A DNA stretch of 64,000 nt from the NCBI GenBank assembly GCA_003583745.1, contig QXPY01000012.1, forward strand, positions 124,001 through 188,000. The letters run 5' to 3'. A model generated the notes under the pieces. It saw only the letters and a program-made list of their open reading frames with translations, ran no database searches and was not told the origin of the DNA. Shown one piece after another: positions 19,421 through 28,223 of the stretch. Numbering within the stretch: position 1 is the first letter of the stretch; each line of letters starts with the position of its first letter. The translations under genes were made by a program, and so were the position numbers. This DNA comes from Rhodocyclales bacterium GT-UBC (GTDB taxonomy: Bacteria > Pseudomonadota > Gammaproteobacteria > Burkholderiales > Rhodocyclaceae).

Positions 19421-20698
19421 ATGAAACTTCTCGTCATCGGTTCCGGCGGCCGCGAGCACGCCATGGCCTGGCGGCTGGCCCAGACGCCCGGGCTGCAGAC
19501 GGTGTATGTCGCCCCCGGCAATGCCGGCACGGCACGCGAGCACGAACTGCAAAACATCAACCTCACCGATCCGGAAGCCCTGGCTGACTTCGCCGAGCAG
19601 AACAAGATCCACCTGACGCTGGTCGGCCCGGAAGCCCCGCTCGCCGCCGGCGTGGTCAATGTCTTCCGCACCCGCGGCCTGAAGATCTTCGGACCGACCA
19701 AGGAAGCCGCCCAGCTCGAATCCTCGAAGGATTTCGCCAAGCGTTTCATGGCCCGCCACAACATCCCGACCGCCGGCTTCGAGACCTTTTCCGACGCCGC
19801 CGCCGCCCATGCCTACATCGAGCGCAAGGGCGCGCCCATTGTCATCAAGGCTGACGGCCTGGCCGCCGGCAAGGGCGTCGTCGTCGCCATGAGCCTTGAA
19901 GAAGCCCACGCCGCAATCGATGACATGCTGTCCGGCAACAAGCTGGGCGATGCCGGCGCCCGCGTCGTCATCGAGGACTTCCTCGACGGCGAGGAAGCCA
20001 GCTTCATCGTCATGGTGGATGGCAAAAACGTGCTGGCGCTGGCCTCCAGCCAGGACCACAAGCGCATTTTCGACGGCGACCAGGGCCCCAACACCGGCGG
20101 CATGGGCGCCTACTCCCCGGCCCCCTGCGTCACGCCGGAAGTGCACGCCAAGGCGATGCGCGAAATCATCCTGCCCACCGTGCGCGGCATGGCAGCCGAC
20201 GGCATCCCGTTCACCGGCTTCCTCTACGCCGGCCTGATGATCGGCAAGGACGGCTCGGTCAAGACGCTGGAATTCAACTGCCGGATGGGCGACCCGGAAA
20301 CCCAGCCGATCCTGATGCGCCTCAAATCCGATTTCGTCGACTTGCTCGAACATGCCATCGACGGCACGCTCGACCAGGTCGAAGCCGAATGGGACCGTCG
20401 CGTCGCCCTCGGAGTGGTTCTCGCCGCCGCCAATTATCCGGACACCCCGAAGAAGGGCGACCAGATCGTCGGCCTGCCCAACGGCAACAGCTTCGGTCCG
20501 GACGCTCACGTCTTCCACGCCGGCACGACGGAAGTCGACGGCAAGGTGGTGACCAGCGGTGGTCGCGTGCTCTGCGTCACGGCGCTGGGCGAGAACGTCA
20601 AGCTGGCCCAGAAGCTGGCCTACGAATCGGCCGTCCAGATCCAGTTCGAGGGGATGCAATTCCGCAAGGATATCGGCTACCGGGCGATTGCCCGCTAA
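19421..20698 (+). CDS. purD: Phosphoribosylamine-glycine ligase
   Basis: 425 aa from ATG 19421 (MKLLVIGSGGREHAMAW). ATP-grasp features include IKADGLAAGKGVVVA, VVIEDFLDGEEASFIVM, GPNTGGMGAYSPAP and LEFNCRMGDPETQ. It makes glycinamide ribonucleotide, step two of purine synthesis. AGAGGGAAAAGG precedes the start. The purH-purD order is common in proteobacteria, here with the small excalibur gene inserted between them. Confidence 0.97.
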   Translation: MKLLVIGSGGREHAMAWRLAQTPGLQTVYVAPGNAGTAREHELQNINLTDPEALADFAEQNKIHLTLVGPEAPLAAGVVNVFRTRGLKIFGPTKEAAQLESSKDFAKRFMARHNIPTAGFETFSDAAAAHAYIERKGAPIVIKADGLAAGKGVVVAMSLEEAHAAIDDMLSGNKLGDAGARVVIEDFLDGEEASFIVMVDGKNVLALASSQDHKRIFDGDQGPNTGGMGAYSPAPCVTPEVHAKAMREIILPTVRGMAADGIPFTGFLYAGLMIGKDGSVKTLEFNCRMGDPETQPILMRLKSDFVDLLEHAIDGTLDQVEAEWDRRVALGVVLAAANYPDTPKKGDQIVGLPNGNSFGPDAHVFHAGTTEVDGKVVTSGGRVLCVTALGENVKLAQKLAYESAVQIQFEGMQFRKDIGYRAIAR

Positions 20699-20707
20699 GG
20701 CAGCATC

Positions 20708-22357
20708 ATGAGGAGGGGCTTCGGCAGTAGCCTGAAGACACGCATCGCCGCTGTCGTTGCCCTCCTTTCCGTGGCCGCCATCGGCCTCATCACCTTGTTC
20801 GTCACCAGTATCCTGCATGGCGAAATGCAGGAACTGGTATCCAAGCAGCAGCACACCGCCGCCACCTACATGGCGCGCGATGTCGACAGCAAATTGCAGC
20901 TGCGCCTGGAGAGCCTGAAACGCGTGGCGCTCAACATGCCGCCGGCGCTGTTCACGAACCCGCCGGCGATGCAGACCTGGCTGGAAGATCGCAAGGCCAT
21001 CCACACCCTGTTCCCGACCGGCCTGATGGTGATTCCGCCGGATGGCGGGCCGACCATCGGCGATGCCCCGCATCTGCCAACCCGCCCGAAGTCCTTTGTT
21101 GACCGCGACTGGTTCATCGGCGCCGTGACGACGCGCCGCCCCTACATCAGCAAGCCCTTGATCACGCGCGCGACGGGCCAGCCAGCCCTGGTCGTTGCCA
21201 TCCCGGTCATCACCGAGGGCGGCGAACTGCTTGGCGTACTCGCCGGCGTCACACCACTCGCCACACCGGGCTTTCTCGACCTGATCCTCGGCGCCCATCC
21301 AGGGCGACATGGCAGCTATCAGCTGGTCGCCCCCTCTTATCACCTGTTCGCGCTCGCTTCGGAACTCGGCGACGCCATCACCGCCCTGCCGGAAAAGGGC
21401 AATGACCTCGTTATCGATCAGTTGCTCGCCGGAGCTCGGGGAACGCGGATCATCCGCAACGGCAACGGCCAAGACGAACTGACGACCATGATCGACATTC
21501 CAACCGCAGGCTGGGTTCTGGTTGCGCGCCAACCGACCGACGAAGCCTTCGAACCGGTCTGGAACACGGTCCGCAATACCACCCTGATTGCGATCCTGCT
21601 CGCTTTCCCCATCGTCGTCATCCTGTTCACGGCACTGAGCCGCCTGTTGCAGCCGCTCAGCCGCCTGGCCGAGGAAATCCACGACATGGCCGAGGGGACC
21701 CGTCCCATGCAGCCGGTGGCCACCGGCTCGGCCGACGAAGTCGCCGATGTCGCCAATAGTTTCAATCGCCTGCAACAGCAGTTGCTGGAACAGGAGCGGC
21801 GGCTTGCCGACATGGCCCACCGCGACACCCTGACCGGCCTCCCCAACCGTCTGCTGATCAACGACCGGCTGGACAACGAGCTCCTCCGCATCGCGCGCAG
21901 CGGCCACGGGCTGGCCCTGCTCTTCCTTGATCTCGACGGCTTCAAGCCGGTCAATGACCAGTACGGTCACCGGGTCGGCGATCTGCTGCTGATCGAAATC
22001 GCCGGACGCCTGCGCAACTGCATTCGCGAAGCCGATACGGTCGCCCGCCTGGGCGGTGACGAATTCCTGATCCTGCTTAGCGACACCGAAACGCCGCAGG
22101 AGGCCGCCGAGCGGGTTGCCAGCGACTGCATCCAGGCCCTGGCCCAGCCGATTCATATCGAGAGCTACGCCATCACCATCGGCGTTTCCATCGGCATCGC
22201 CATTTGCAACGGCGAGGAAGCCGCCAGCATCAGCGCCGGGCAACTGGTCAGTTTCGCCGATATCGCCATGTATCAAGCCAAGGCAGATGGTCGCAACCGC
22301 TACGTACGCTACACCCCGACACGCCCCCAAACCCACCGAGAAGACCCCATCGAATGA
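20708..22357 (+). CDS. Membrane diguanylate cyclase with periplasmic Cache-like sensor, HAMP and GGDEF
   Basis: 549 aa. A first transmembrane helix (about 13-35) leads to a periplasmic Cache-like domain (about 40-285; [21 protein letters not shown] is typical), then a second helix around 293-318 ([18 protein letters not shown]), a HAMP segment ([18 protein letters not shown]) and a C-terminal GGDEF domain. The active loop is intact (GGDEF at 449-453), and READ five residues before it is an RxxD inhibitory site, so an active, product-inhibited c-di-GMP synthase is predicted. The ligand of the sensor is unknown. The stop overlaps the hemF start by 4 bp. Confidence 0.92.
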   Translation: MRRGFGSSLKTRIAAVVALLSVAAIGLITLFVTSILHGEMQELVSKQQHTAATYMARDVDSKLQLRLESLKRVALNMPPALFTNPPAMQTWLEDRKAIHTLFPTGLMVIPPDGGPTIGDAPHLPTRPKSFVDRDWFIGAVTTRRPYISKPLITRATGQPALVVAIPVITEGGELLGVLAGVTPLATPGFLDLILGAHPGRHGSYQLVAPSYHLFALASELGDAITALPEKGNDLVIDQLLAGARGTRIIRNGNGQDELTTMIDIPTAGWVLVARQPTDEAFEPVWNTVRNTTLIAILLAFPIVVILFTALSRLLQPLSRLAEEIHDMAEGTRPMQPVATGSADEVADVANSFNRLQQQLLEQERRLADMAHRDTLTGLPNRLLINDRLDNELLRIARSGHGLALLFLDLDGFKPVNDQYGHRVGDLLLIEIAGRLRNCIREADTVARLGGDEFLILLSDTETPQEAAERVASDCIQALAQPIHIESYAITIGVSIGIAICNGEEAASISAGQLVSFADIAMYQAKADGRNRYVRYTPTRPQTHREDPIE

Positions 22358-23256
22358 GTACTCCGACCAGCCAACTCAAGGCTTTCTTCACCGGCCTGCA
22401 AGCCCGCATCGTCGATCAACTCGAGGCCTTCGACGGCCAGGCCTTCCGCACCGACAGCTGGCAACGCCCGGAAGGCGGTGGCGGCATTTCACGACTGATC
22501 GAGGAAGGCGGCTTTTTCGAACGCGGCGGCGTCAATTTCTCGCACGTCACTGGCCAGTCGCTGCCCGCCTCGGCTACCGCCGTCCGGCCGCAGCTGGCGG
22601 GGCGCGCCTGGGAAGCCATGGGCGTTTCCCTGGTCCTGCATCCGCGCAATCCGTACTGCCCGACCGCCCACATGAACGTGCGCTGCTTCGTCGCCAGCAA
22701 ACCCGGTGAAGAAGACGTCTGGTGGTTCGGCGGCGGCATGGACATGACGCCCTATTACGGCCAGCGCGAGGATGTCGCCCACTTCCACCGGACCTGCAAG
22801 GAAGCCCTCGCTCCGTTCGGCGACGAGGTCTACGCGAAATACAAGGCGTGGTGCGACGACTACTTTTTTCTCAAGCATCGCAACGAACCGCGCGGCGTCG
22901 GCGGCGTTTTCTTCGACGATCTCAACGAAGGCGGCTTCGAGCGCTGTTTTGCGCTAACCCAGGCGATTGGCAATGCCTTCACCAGCGCCTACCTGCCGGT
23001 GCTGGCCAAACGCCGCGACACGCCCTTCGGCGAGCGCGAACGCGACTTCCAGGCCTACCGCCGTGGTCGCTACGTCGAATTCAACCTGGTCTGGGATCGC
23101 GGCACGCTGTTCGGCCTGCAATCCGGCGGCCGCACCGAATCCATCCTGATGTCCCTGCCGCCCATCGTCAAATGGCGCTACGACTGGCAACCCGAAGCCG
23201 GGACGCCGGAAGCGGAACTCTACGAGGTTTTCCTCAAGCCGCAGGACTGGGCCTGA
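22354..23256 (+). CDS. hemF: Oxygen-dependent coproporphyrinogen III oxidase
   Basis: 300 aa from ATG 22354, normal length. Signature stretches are [47 protein letters not shown] and [19 protein letters not shown]. The enzyme uses O2 to decarboxylate coproporphyrinogen III to protoporphyrinogen IX, a step of heme synthesis. The minus-strand hem genes start converging on it from 23.3 kb. Confidence 0.97.
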   Translation: MSTPTSQLKAFFTGLQARIVDQLEAFDGQAFRTDSWQRPEGGGGISRLIEEGGFFERGGVNFSHVTGQSLPASATAVRPQLAGRAWEAMGVSLVLHPRNPYCPTAHMNVRCFVASKPGEEDVWWFGGGMDMTPYYGQREDVAHFHRTCKEALAPFGDEVYAKYKAWCDDYFFLKHRNEPRGVGGVFFDDLNEGGFERCFALTQAIGNAFTSAYLPVLAKRRDTPFGERERDFQAYRRGRYVEFNLVWDRGTLFGLQSGGRTESILMSLPPIVKWRYDWQPEAGTPEAELYEVFLKPQDWA

Positions 23257-23262
23257 GTAAGG

Positions 23263-23290
23263 CAGGCGTGACCACCCGGTCACGCGCCTG
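23263..23290. terminator. Hairpin between convergent genes
   Basis: GCGTGACC (23266-23273), ACCC loop, GGTCACGC (23278-23285), extended by CAG/CTG. It lies between the convergent ends of hemF and the 79-aa gene and may terminate both, but no strong T-run follows on either strand. Confidence 0.4.
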
Positions 23291-23295
23291 ACTGA

Positions 23296-23535
23296 TTACT
23301 TGAGCTTGCCGCGCACCACGCGCACGCGCTCCGGGCTTTTCACGGCCAGCTTGCCGCCGCTGCCTTCGAGATTGCCGCAGACGCAGGCCGACTTGATATG
23401 CGGCACGGAATTGACCACGGCCGAACAGTCCAGGCACTCGTAGTACAAATCGCCACCGGTCGGCAGGCTGGCCGGGTCCGGCGCCGGTTCGACGGGATAG
23501 AAATTGTAGATCTTGCGCATATCGATGTTCAGCAT
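23296..23535 (-). CDS. Small Cys-containing (zinc-ribbon-like) protein
   Basis: 79 aa. Four cysteines lie as CLDC and CVCG spaced by about 15 residues (YECLDCSAVVNSVPH then SACVCGNL), a pattern that could bind one zinc. The C-terminal part is basic. I do not recognise a named family; similar short proteins annotated as hypothetical occur in related organisms only as far as memory goes. It stands alone between hemF and the hemY end, with a GAGGGGTAA ribosome-binding sequence before the ATG at 23535. Confidence 0.65.
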   Translation of the reverse strand: MLNIDMRKIYNFYPVEPAPDPASLPTGGDLYYECLDCSAVVNSVPHIKSACVCGNLEGSGGKLAVKSPERVRVVRGKLK

Positions 23536-23569
23536 TTACCCCTCCGTACCGCCTGTTGTTGTGTAAGAC

Positions 23570-24742
23570 CTAGCGCCTGTCGAGACGGGCGCTGGCCCGA
23601 TAATGTACGTTAGCCTGGTCGGTCCGCTCAAGCTGGTCGAATAACCGGGCTAGTTCGAGATGGGCCTCCTGCGACTCCTCGACGGCCAGGGCCGCTTCCA
23701 GATAGCTCTGCGCCTTGCCCCACAGGCGCTGGCTGAAACACATCCGGCCCAACGCCACGAGCAGGCCGGCGTCATCAGGATGCTGGCGCAGCCAGGTTTC
23801 GCAACGCGCAATGCGCGCCGTCAACTCGCCTTCGTTCAGGCGACCGTAAATGACGACCAATTCGGAATGCCAAGTGACATCAAGCGCCGCCTCGATCAGC
23901 TTCTGCGCCTCGTTTTCCGCCCCCATCGCCGCCAGCGCCCGCGCCGCGGCAAGAACGACGCGGCGTCCGCGCTCCTCCTCGGGCACACCGCGCAAGTAAG
24001 CGCCCAACAATCCCAGATCGGACGAAGCGCGTTCTATATTGGCCAGATGCGCCTGCGTCTTCACTTCACCGATGACCTCCGGCGGCAGCGCATCACGCTT
24101 GGCCAACTGGCGGCTCAACTTGAGTACGCCATTCCAGTCTCCCGCCCCCTGACGCGCCCGCAATTCGAGACGCAAGGCGGCAATATGCCGGCCCTGCTTT
24201 TGCTGCAGGCGTTCGAGCGCAACCAAGGCGTCGTCGAAACGCCGCGCTTCGTTCATCATCTCGGCTTCCAGCATCAGGGTCGCCGCCTCGGTTCGCGGAT
24301 CGTCAAGCTTGGCGCGCTCCATCCAGCCCTGTTGCTTGAGCGACTCGCGCATACGCTGAGCGGCGCGGGCGGCAATGAGTGCAGAAAGACCGGGAGCGAT
24401 TCCGGCGGCATGCGCTTCCGTCGCTTTCTTCAGGGCCTGGCCGAAGCGGCCTTCAAAGAGCAGGCGAACCGCATCCTGGAAAATCAAGCCGGCCTTCTCC
24501 TGCTGCCGCCGCACCCGGTAATCGCGAACCCGGCCCGGCAAGCCCAGGGTCAGCGCCACACCGCGCAGCACGACATAAAAGACGGCAAAACCGGCGGACA
24601 ACAGCACAATGAACAAGTTGAGCGATATTTCCGCGCGATAGGGCGGCAGGGCGAGCAGCACATAGCCGTCATTCATCCGGGCGCCCAGCGCCACCGCCAC
24701 GGCCAGCGCGAACAGGCCGAGAATCCAGAACAGTCCCTTCAC
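23570..24742 (-). CDS. hemY: HemY-like TPR membrane protein of the heme cluster
   Basis: 390 aa. Two N-terminal transmembrane helices (about 4-20 and 41-65) enclose NDGYVLLALPPYRAEISLN, the typical HemY_N domain. The remainder is helical with TPR-like repeats, for example ALVALERLQQKQGRHIAALRLELRA and LARLFDQLERTDQANVHYRAS. This is the proteobacterial HemY, not the Bacillus protoporphyrinogen oxidase of the same name. Its role in tetrapyrrole synthesis is established only by gene order (hemC-hemD-hemX-hemY). The start overlaps the hemX end by 4 bp. Confidence 0.92.
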   Translation of the reverse strand: MKGLFWILGLFALAVAVALGARMNDGYVLLALPPYRAEISLNLFIVLLSAGFAVFYVVLRGVALTLGLPGRVRDYRVRRQQEKAGLIFQDAVRLLFEGRFGQALKKATEAHAAGIAPGLSALIAARAAQRMRESLKQQGWMERAKLDDPRTEAATLMLEAEMMNEARRFDDALVALERLQQKQGRHIAALRLELRARQGAGDWNGVLKLSRQLAKRDALPPEVIGEVKTQAHLANIERASSDLGLLGAYLRGVPEEERGRRVVLAAARALAAMGAENEAQKLIEAALDVTWHSELVVIYGRLNEGELTARIARCETWLRQHPDDAGLLVALGRMCFSQRLWGKAQSYLEAALAVEESQEAHLELARLFDQLERTDQANVHYRASARLDRR

Positions 24743-25779
24743 CGCTTTTCCTTGCCGTTACGCAGGGCACGCAAGGCGGCCTGGCTGTCACTCAGATTGG
24801 GAAACTCGCCGCTCAGGGTGGTCGCGGTCAACTGTCCCAACATCGCCAGCGCCGCCTGCACCCCCTTGTCGTCGCCGGCGAAATATCGGGTCAGCCATCC
24901 TTGCGCCACCTTCAGTTCACTACGGAAAGTGGCCTGGTCACGCGACAGCAGGGCTAGACGGGCATTCAGCACGCGCAGCTTGAGATTCTCGCGCAAGAAA
25001 AAATCCTGCCCCGGCGCCAGCAAGGCCGGCTCCTCGCGATCGAAGCGCTGAATGCGGACCAAACCCTTCAACTCCTGCCACACTTCGCCCCCCAGGCGCT
25101 GCCACCAGGCCGTGGCATCGTCCGATACCGCCTTGACGGTCTTGCCGGCAGGGCGGCCCAGGGCCGCCAGGGGAAGCTTGTCGGCGGCCGCGATGACCTC
25201 CTCCAGGCGCAGGCTGATACCCGGGACATCGACGAAAGGCAGGGCGTTCAAACGCGCCAGATCATGCGCCACGGCTTTGCGCAAAGGCAGATAAAGCGGT
25301 TTGTCGAGGCGGGCCAGGCGGGCGTCGGCGGTTTGCAGCGCCAACTGGGCAACCGGCACATTCCCGGCCAACTGCAACTGCTGGGCGGCCAGGGTGACTG
25401 CCTGTTCGATCTCGAGCAAGGCAGCCTCTTCCCGGCTGCGCGACAGGTCCTGATAGAGACTTTGCAGCGCCGTTCCTTGCGCCTGAAACTCGTTCAATTT
25501 GCCTTCGAACGCCCCCAGCCTGGCCTGCAGATCCTCGATCTGGCTACGCAACTGTTTCTGGGCGCCGCGCTCCTCCTGGTCGAGCGACGCCGCTTCGCCA
25601 AGGCGCTGGGTGAAACGCTGTTCGATCTCGGCCTGCTTCTGCCGGGCATCCAGCCATTGAGCACCGGCCAGCAGAAAGGCCAGCACGGCGATGACCAGGG
25701 TCAGGGTCTGACGGTAGGAACGGGCCGGCGACTTGGCCGACACAGGGCTGGGGGATGGGTTTTGTTCGTTATCAGGCAT
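24739..25779 (-). CDS. hemX: HemX-like membrane protein (annotated as uroporphyrinogen-III methyltransferase-like)
   Basis: 346 aa from ATG 25779, overlapping the hemD stop as TGATG; ATGs at 25782 and 25791 are alternatives. A Pro/Ser-rich cytoplasmic N terminus leads to one transmembrane helix (about residues 25-44, LTLVIAVLAFLLAGAQW), then a long coiled-coil (about 45-125) and a helical domain. No SAM-binding motif is visible, so the historical methyltransferase name is doubtful. Probably anchors or organises enzymes of the heme branch. Confidence 0.9.
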   Translation of the reverse strand: MPDNEQNPSPSPVSAKSPARSYRQTLTLVIAVLAFLLAGAQWLDARQKQAEIEQRFTQRLGEAASLDQEERGAQKQLRSQIEDLQARLGAFEGKLNEFQAQGTALQSLYQDLSRSREEAALLEIEQAVTLAAQQLQLAGNVPVAQLALQTADARLARLDKPLYLPLRKAVAHDLARLNALPFVDVPGISLRLEEVIAAADKLPLAALGRPAGKTVKAVSDDATAWWQRLGGEVWQELKGLVRIQRFDREEPALLAPGQDFFLRENLKLRVLNARLALLSRDQATFRSELKVAQGWLTRYFAGDDKGVQAALAMLGQLTATTLSGEFPNLSDSQAALRALRNGKEKR

Positions 25780-26561
25780 CATACCGGCCAATTATAAGCA
25801 CGTAAGCCGGCCAGGATGCCGGCGTCCGCTGCTTCGGTGAGGACAATGTTGCTTAAACCCAATGCCCGCGCATTCTCGGCGATACGGGCATGCGGCACAA
25901 AAATCGGGGTCCGGGCCAGCTGGGCGCGACCTGCGTCGTCGAGCAGATCGACCAGGTAACGCAGGCCTTCGCTGCTCGATACGGTCAGGGCATCGAGCCG
26001 GCCAGCGCGCCACGCCGCCAGCAGGGTCTCGGCCCCACCGGTCGGCCCGGAGCGCCGGTAACAGGTGATGCAATCGACCTGGGCGCCGCGCTGGCGCAGG
26101 GTATCGGCCAGCAACTCGCGGCCGCCGTCGCCGCGGAAGATGGCGACGCGCCGACCGCGCACGGCAGCTTCCGCCAGTTGCGGCAATTCGAGCAGGGCTT
26201 CCGAATCGAAGCGCAGGCTCGGCACCAGGCAACCGTCAACGCCATGCGCCTGCAGGGCCTTGACGGTCCCCGGCCCGACCGCGGCCGGCGTCAGCGTGGC
26301 CGGCCAGCCGCCCCGCGCCAGGATGGCGGGCAAGGCGTAGTCGACAGCATTCGGACTGATGAAAACGGCCAGCCGATAGTCGGCCAGTTGCGCCACCGCC
26401 TCGGCCAGGGGCTGCGGATCCGGTGCGGCGGAAATTTCCAGCAAGGGGAAGAGCAGCGCCTCACCTCCCTCGGCGGCGATCGCCGCGATCAGCGCTTCGG
26501 CTTGCGCCCGTGGCCGGGTGACGACAATCGTCCGGCCAGCCAGCGGGCCACTGGCGCTCAT
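25779..26561 (-). CDS. hemD: Uroporphyrinogen-III synthase
   Basis: 260 aa. [20 protein letters not shown] is the typical N terminus; further pointers are [44 protein letters not shown] and [12 protein letters not shown]. The family is poorly conserved, but position directly after hemC with a 4-bp overlap makes it firm. It closes and inverts ring D of hydroxymethylbilane. Confidence 0.94.
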   Translation of the reverse strand: MSASGPLAGRTIVVTRPRAQAEALIAAIAAEGGEALLFPLLEISAAPDPQPLAEAVAQLADYRLAVFISPNAVDYALPAILARGGWPATLTPAAVGPGTVKALQAHGVDGCLVPSLRFDSEALLELPQLAEAAVRGRRVAIFRGDGGRELLADTLRQRGAQVDCITCYRRSGPTGGAETLLAAWRAGRLDALTVSSSEGLRYLVDLLDDAGRAQLARTPIFVPHARIAENARALGLSNIVLTEAADAGILAGLRAYNWPV

Positions 26562-27493
26562 TTGCAGTGGGCGAGTTTTTCCAGGATGGCGTCGGCCCCC
26601 TTGGCGCGCAGTTGCTCGGCCAGTTGCAGGCCCAGTTGCTCGTCATCGGCCGGGTTGCCACGGAGTTCCGCGCTGACCATTTCCTTGCCATCGACCGTCG
26701 CCACGAAACCGCGCAGCCAGAGCTGGCCGTTGTCGATCACCGCGTAACCGCCCAGCGGCACCTGGCAGGAACCGCCCAGGGCGCGGGAAAAGGCACGCTC
26801 GGCCTTGACGCAGTGGGCGGTCTCCGGATCGTTGAGCGGGGCGACCACTGCCGCCATCGTCGCATCGCCATCGACCAGTTCGATACCGAGCGCGCCCTGA
26901 CCGGGCGCCGGCAAGGACTGCTCGGCGGTCAGTACCGACTTGATGCGGTTTTCCAGGCCGAGGCGGATCAGCCCGGCGGCGGCCAGGATGATCGCGTCGT
27001 ATTCGCCGGCATCGAGCTTCTTCAGGCGGGTATCGAGATTGCCGCGCAGGCTCTTGATCACCAGTTGCGGGTACTTGGCGCGCAGGATGGATTCGCGGCG
27101 CAGGCTGGAGGTGCCGACCACCGCGCCGGCCGGCAGATCGTCCAGGCCGGCGTAATTGTTCGAAACGAAGGCGTCGCGCGGGTTCTCGCGGGCGGAAATC
27201 GCGGCCAGCACGAAACCTTCCGGCATCACCATCGGCACATCCTTCATCGAATGCACGGCAAGATGAGCCCGACCTTCCTGCATCGCCACTTCGAGTTCCT
27301 TGATGAACAGGCCCTTGCCGCCGATTTCGGCGAGCGGCCGGTCAAGAATCTGGTCGCCCTTGGTGGTCATGCCTAGAATGACGACTTCGGCCGCCGGATT
27401 CAGGCTGGCCAGACGACCCTGGACATGAACGGCCTGCCACATGGCCAGGCGGGATTCACGGGATGCAATGACAATCTTCGAAGGAGCGGTCAT
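26558..27493 (-). CDS. hemC: Porphobilinogen deaminase
   Basis: 311 aa from ATG 27493 ([20 protein letters not shown]). The frame runs on upstream but only into the divergent gene. [23 protein letters not shown] and [20 protein letters not shown] are the catalytic and substrate loops, and [14 protein letters not shown] contains the Cys that binds the dipyrromethane cofactor. It polymerises four porphobilinogens to hydroxymethylbilane. It is the first gene of hemC-hemD-hemX-hemY, diverging from a methyltransferase gene with 42 bp between the starts. Confidence 0.97.
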   Translation of the reverse strand: MTAPSKIVIASRESRLAMWQAVHVQGRLASLNPAAEVVILGMTTKGDQILDRPLAEIGGKGLFIKELEVAMQEGRAHLAVHSMKDVPMVMPEGFVLAAISARENPRDAFVSNNYAGLDDLPAGAVVGTSSLRRESILRAKYPQLVIKSLRGNLDTRLKKLDAGEYDAIILAAAGLIRLGLENRIKSVLTAEQSLPAPGQGALGIELVDGDATMAAVVAPLNDPETAHCVKAERAFSRALGGSCQVPLGGYAVIDNGQLWLRGFVATVDGKEMVSAELRGNPADDEQLGLQLAEQLRAKGADAILEKLAHCK

Positions 27494-27535
27494 GAAACGG
27501 CACGCAGCAATGGTTTTGGAGGCGGCAATCTTAAC

Positions 27536-28159
27536 ATGAGCCAACTGACGCCCCCCTCGACACAGATCAAACCACCCGAGCAGCGCCCCGAGCACCCAGA
27601 TTTCTGGTGCAAGCGCTTCGGCGAAGGCACCACGCCCTGGGATGCCGGCAAGGTGCCGCAGGCTTTTGCCGATTTCGTCGCCGGCCAGCCGCAGCCCCTC
27701 AATACGCTGATCCCCGGCTGCGGCAGCGCCTGGGAAGCGGGGCACCTGGCTGCGGCCGGCTGGCCGGTGACAGCGCTCGATTTTTCACCGACCGCGGTTG
27801 CCGCTGCCCGCCAGGTCCTCGGCGACGCGGAAGTCGAACTGCGCTGCGCCGACTTCTTCACCTTCAGCCCGAGTGCCCCCTATGCGTTGATCTACGAGCG
27901 TGCCTTTCTCTGTGCCCTGCCCCGCAAGCTGTGGGACGACTGGGGCCGTCGGGTGGCCGAACTGCTGCCCAGCGGCGGCCGGCTGGCCGGCTTCTTTTTC
28001 CTCACCGACCAGGTCAAGGGACCGCCATTCGGCATCCTGCCCGAGCAGCTGGATGCCCTGCTCGCGCCGCATTTCGTCCGCATCGAAGACCTCGCACCGG
28101 ACGACTCGATCCCGGTCTTTGCCGGCCGCGAGCGCTGGCAGGTCTGGCAACGCCGCTAG
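27536..28159 (+). CDS. TPMT-family SAM-dependent methyltransferase
   Basis: 207 aa from ATG 27536. [19 protein letters not shown] followed by [20 protein letters not shown] (motif I) and ALDFSPTAV is characteristic of the thiopurine methyltransferase fold in bacteria; [10 protein letters not shown] follows. Bacterial members methylate thiols, selenium or tellurium compounds, or have unknown substrates. It starts 42 bp from the divergent hemC, so the promoters must overlap. Confidence 0.82.
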   Translation: MSQLTPPSTQIKPPEQRPEHPDFWCKRFGEGTTPWDAGKVPQAFADFVAGQPQPLNTLIPGCGSAWEAGHLAAAGWPVTALDFSPTAVAAARQVLGDAEVELRCADFFTFSPSAPYALIYERAFLCALPRKLWDDWGRRVAELLPSGGRLAGFFFLTDQVKGPPFGILPEQLDALLAPHFVRIEDLAPDDSIPVFAGRERWQVWQRR

Positions 28160-28223
28160 ACCGGCCGAAGCCGAGCCAGCCTTTGCCGTATCATCGCCCC
28201 ATTACCCCAACGCCCGTCAGACA

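Noticed and set aside
19166-22336. Minus-strand open frame of about 1056 codons opposite purD and the GGDEF gene
   Set aside because: The plus strand encodes clear PurD and GGDEF motifs; the antisense frame is low-complexity Gly/Ala/Val/Asp-rich, as GC-rich codons produce, and matches no family.
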